Source: Tretioscincus oriximinensis (lineage: Eukaryota; Chordata; Lepidosauria; Squamata; Gymnophthalmidae). Taken from it: DNA of 64,000 nt. Positions 61,955-64,000 of this stretch are shown piece after piece. A program made the translations under genes and the position numbers. The stretch lies in assembly GCA_022410635.1 (NCBI GenBank), contig JAJVDF010000003.1:4676052-4740051 (forward strand), in the 5' to 3' direction. Each line of letters starts with the position of its first letter. Position 1 is the first letter of the stretch. Under the pieces are notes generated by a model. The model saw only the letters and a list, made by a program, of their open reading frames with translations. It did no database searches and was not told the origin of the DNA.

Positions 61955-62312
61955 TATAGCAATTGCGTTTCTGTGCACATCAAACATCTATATTTCGTAA
62001 CATCGCTTCTCGATCTCGTGGCAGTGCAGACCGAGGGTTTTTCTTTTTACTCACAGCAACCTATAGAAACAACTGCCACATTCTCGCTTGTTTTATCCTC
62101 GTGCGCCAAATTTGTGCACAGTCATGCATGCAGCCACAGAAGCGAGAGGACGGCGGCCCTCCAGAACGACATCTGAATATCCCAGCAATAGTTAATTCCA
62201 GAAAAAAGGCGTTTATTGCGGGGTACTGCTGTCAAACGCTTAACCCGTGTGCTGTAGTCTCCCTCATCTCGCTCCGATTGAAATATGCTGTGTGCACGCA
62301 GCCGACGTGAAG
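61955..62312. other. CpG-rich island in A+T-rich surroundings
   Basis: By eye about two dozen CpG dinucleotides in some 350 bp, whereas neighbouring sequence has almost none. A 115-codon plus-strand frame (61963-62310) spans it, without family resemblance. No transposon match. It could be a recent insertion not yet mutated by CpG deamination, or unmethylated regulatory/promoter DNA. Confidence 0.4.
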
Positions 62313-62314
62313 CC

Positions 62315-63240
62315 AGTTTCTGTTTACCTTATGCTTCATAGTTATCCTTATGTGTGAGAAAGGAGAGCAGGCAGGACTAGATTCAATGCTTTTAGTTTCA
62401 CTGCAATTTTTATTTGTCTGAACAGAAATATTGTGCCTTTCAAGCTGTGTCTATTTTAAAGATAAAAACTGAATGTAGGGTCATAACAAGCATGCATTTA
62501 CAAGTCAGCTTGACAGTTTCATCCAATAAGCCACGCTCTGAACTTGAGGCATATGTCATTTTTCTTCTGGTTCTGCTAAACATAAACACAGTTCCTATAA
62601 CATTGGCATAGCATTTGAATTAGGTGAGTAAATCATTCTATCTCGTGTTTAGAGGTAGTGAAGATATGGAAATGTATTTTGAAAATTCTATCGGCAGTCT
62701 TGAATGAAATATTTGTAAAAGGGCAATGCCTCTTGTGACGGATTTTTCCTTCTGTTAGAGTCGCCACTCTTGACTCTAAAAGGTCTCCAGGGGAAAAGAT
62801 TAATTAGATTTCAATTATGTTACAGAAAAATGTACTTTACATACTTGCACTCTGGAAAGCATTATGGTGTTTCTTTAATGTGTTTAAAGTTTCAAAATGT
62901 TTTTAAAAGCCACTTAAAAAGTCAAACCGAAGGCAAGCTAATGGAATATAGTGTCATCCTTCAAACTGATGTATGTTTAGTTTTGCCAGACCTCACTCTG
63001 TGTGATGTTGTGCAGATATAGACGGCACTGTGAATGATCATTGAGGTTTGGGATCTGTTTGGGTGGGTTTTTTTTTTCAAACAGACCATAAGAATCAGCT
63101 CACATCTGTAGAGGGAAATATTGGCCTTGTACCTTAGTTTAGTTTGAAGTAACAAGAAACTCAAACACATTAAGTTATCATAAGGTAGAGCTAGTTGTAT
63201 TATGCAGATGTTTAGTTTTCAATATTTAATTTCCCTCTTT
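62315..63240. other. Repeat-free block
   Basis: Unique sequence; an 83-codon frame at 62770-63021 has no family resemblance. Possible conserved noncoding content at 62640-63030, unproven. Confidence 0.25.
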
Positions 63241-63253
63241 ATATATAAAAAAA

Positions 63254-63886
63254 TACTGCTCAAAACAATTAAGGGAACACTGTAACTATACTGACCAAAT
63301 TTTCTAAGACCCAAACCGGGGTAATTAATATTAATGCTAATTTACAAATTACCCACCAACATGCATTCCGTTCCAAAATTCCTGCCCGAGAAATCGGTGA
63401 GAATTTTTTTAAGTGTGCGANAATTTTTAAACTGTACATTTTTGGAGTACATCAGAATTATTATTTTTTGTTACAGAGGGGAAGGTGCCCTCAGAAGCTG
63501 GCCCCAGTTGTCAGAACCCCCTAGTGGTGGTGCAGTGATTTTAAAAAAATATTTTTTTAAGTGTGTAAGAATATTTTGAAGTGTGTGAGAATTTTTATTT
63601 TTTACTGAGGGGAGGGTGCCTTCAGGAGCTGGTCCCAGATGCCAGACCCCCTAGTAGGCTGCAGTGAATTTTTTNAAAAAATTTTTTTCCAAGAAACCTT
63701 TTTTTATTTTATTTTTTAAAAATTTCCTTAGCAAAACCCGGGGAAATGGTGCTGCCCCCCCCCCCCCGGGAGGGGAGAGTAGACACCCCAAAACTGGGTT
63801 TCCCCCCCAAAAGCGGCCATCTGGTCAACCAACACTTTAACATACACTGTTATGTTAAAATGTTCCCTTAATTGTTTTGAGCAGTA
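63254..63886. mobile_element. Tiny mariner-type MITE, split by a hAT-like MITE
   Basis: Perfect 26-bp terminal inverted repeats: TACTGCTCAAAACAATTAAG (then GGAACA) at 63254-63279 and its reverse complement at 63861-63886. With TA as target duplication the repeats begin CTGCTCAAAA, a terminus known from Tc1/mariner-type non-autonomous elements. Without the nested insertion and one copy of its duplication the element would be only about 78 bp. Confidence 0.8.
63286..63832. mobile_element. hAT-like MITE, copy 6 (long form), nested
   Basis: Lies between CACTGTAA (63278-63285) and CACTTTAA (63833-63840), an 8-bp duplication with one mismatch. Starts CTATACTGACCAAATTTTC, ends GCCATCTGGTCAACCAA. 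Contains the long-form interior shared with 17576-17943 (GCATTCC, GAAGGTGCCCTCAGAAGCTGG, AACCCCCTAGTGG) with part of it in two copies (about 63470-63540 and 63600-63670). Confidence 0.75.
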
Positions 63887-64000
63887 TATATAAACAACGT
63901 GCTAGCAAGGTATTGTATGTATTTTTATTTATGCACTTATGTCTAGATCTTTGGGGATGAAATAACATCACAGATAAATATTGTTTTGGGAAATGTATAC

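Overview
This window is repeat-dense, A+T-rich vertebrate nuclear DNA with no host protein-coding gene, rRNA, tRNA gene or CRISPR array that I can support. The repeat content points to a squamate reptile (lizard, gecko or snake). The evidence is tRNA-headed SINEs whose 3' end carries the CGCTTTGAGTC...GGTATAA motif followed by (TTC)n, as in squamate (Sauria-type) SINEs. There are also many 5'-truncated CR1 LINEs of two 3'-end classes, L1 pieces, a Ty3/gypsy element, Tc1/mariner remains and many small palindromic DNA transposons. I cannot name the species. Scattered single Ns and one 145-N gap show draft assembly.

Layout. 1-12 kb: decayed CR1 3' ends, a 39-bp tandem array grown from a CR1 3' end, several SINEs, and a hAT-like MITE inside a CR1. 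12-20 kb: more CR1 and SINE pieces around a long repeat-free block (about 14.8-16.06 kb) that looks like conserved noncoding sequence. 20.0-22.8 kb: a 5'-truncated, internally deleted L1 that split an older antisense CR1 and left a 14-bp target-site duplication. 23-28 kb: small palindromic elements and a long trinucleotide array. 28.2-28.9 kb: CR1 ORF2 C-terminus. 35.4-36.26 kb: dead Tc1 transposase ending abruptly in a compound tetranucleotide array. 39-44 kb: two MITE families, a candidate regulatory block (about 41.4-41.9 kb), and a SINE inside a CR1. 49.4-51.65 kb: a GC-richer unique block abutting the longest CR1 (antisense, with reverse transcriptase). 56.46-59.2 kb: antisense Ty3/gypsy element with 5' LTR, gag, protease and part of the reverse transcriptase. 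59.56-60.18 kb: second L1 3' end. 61.96-62.31 kb: an unusual CpG-rich island. 63.25-63.89 kb: a tiny mariner-type MITE split by a hAT-like MITE.

No genes work together here. All recognisable protein homology belongs to selfish elements broken by stops, frameshifts or deletions. The most useful content is the set of insertion histories (nested elements with readable target-site duplications), several short palindromic families with multiple copies, a SINE family with a different tRNA-like head joined to the usual squamate tail, and a few repeat-free blocks that may be distal regulatory DNA. I found no convincing new biological system; the findings are ranked accordingly.
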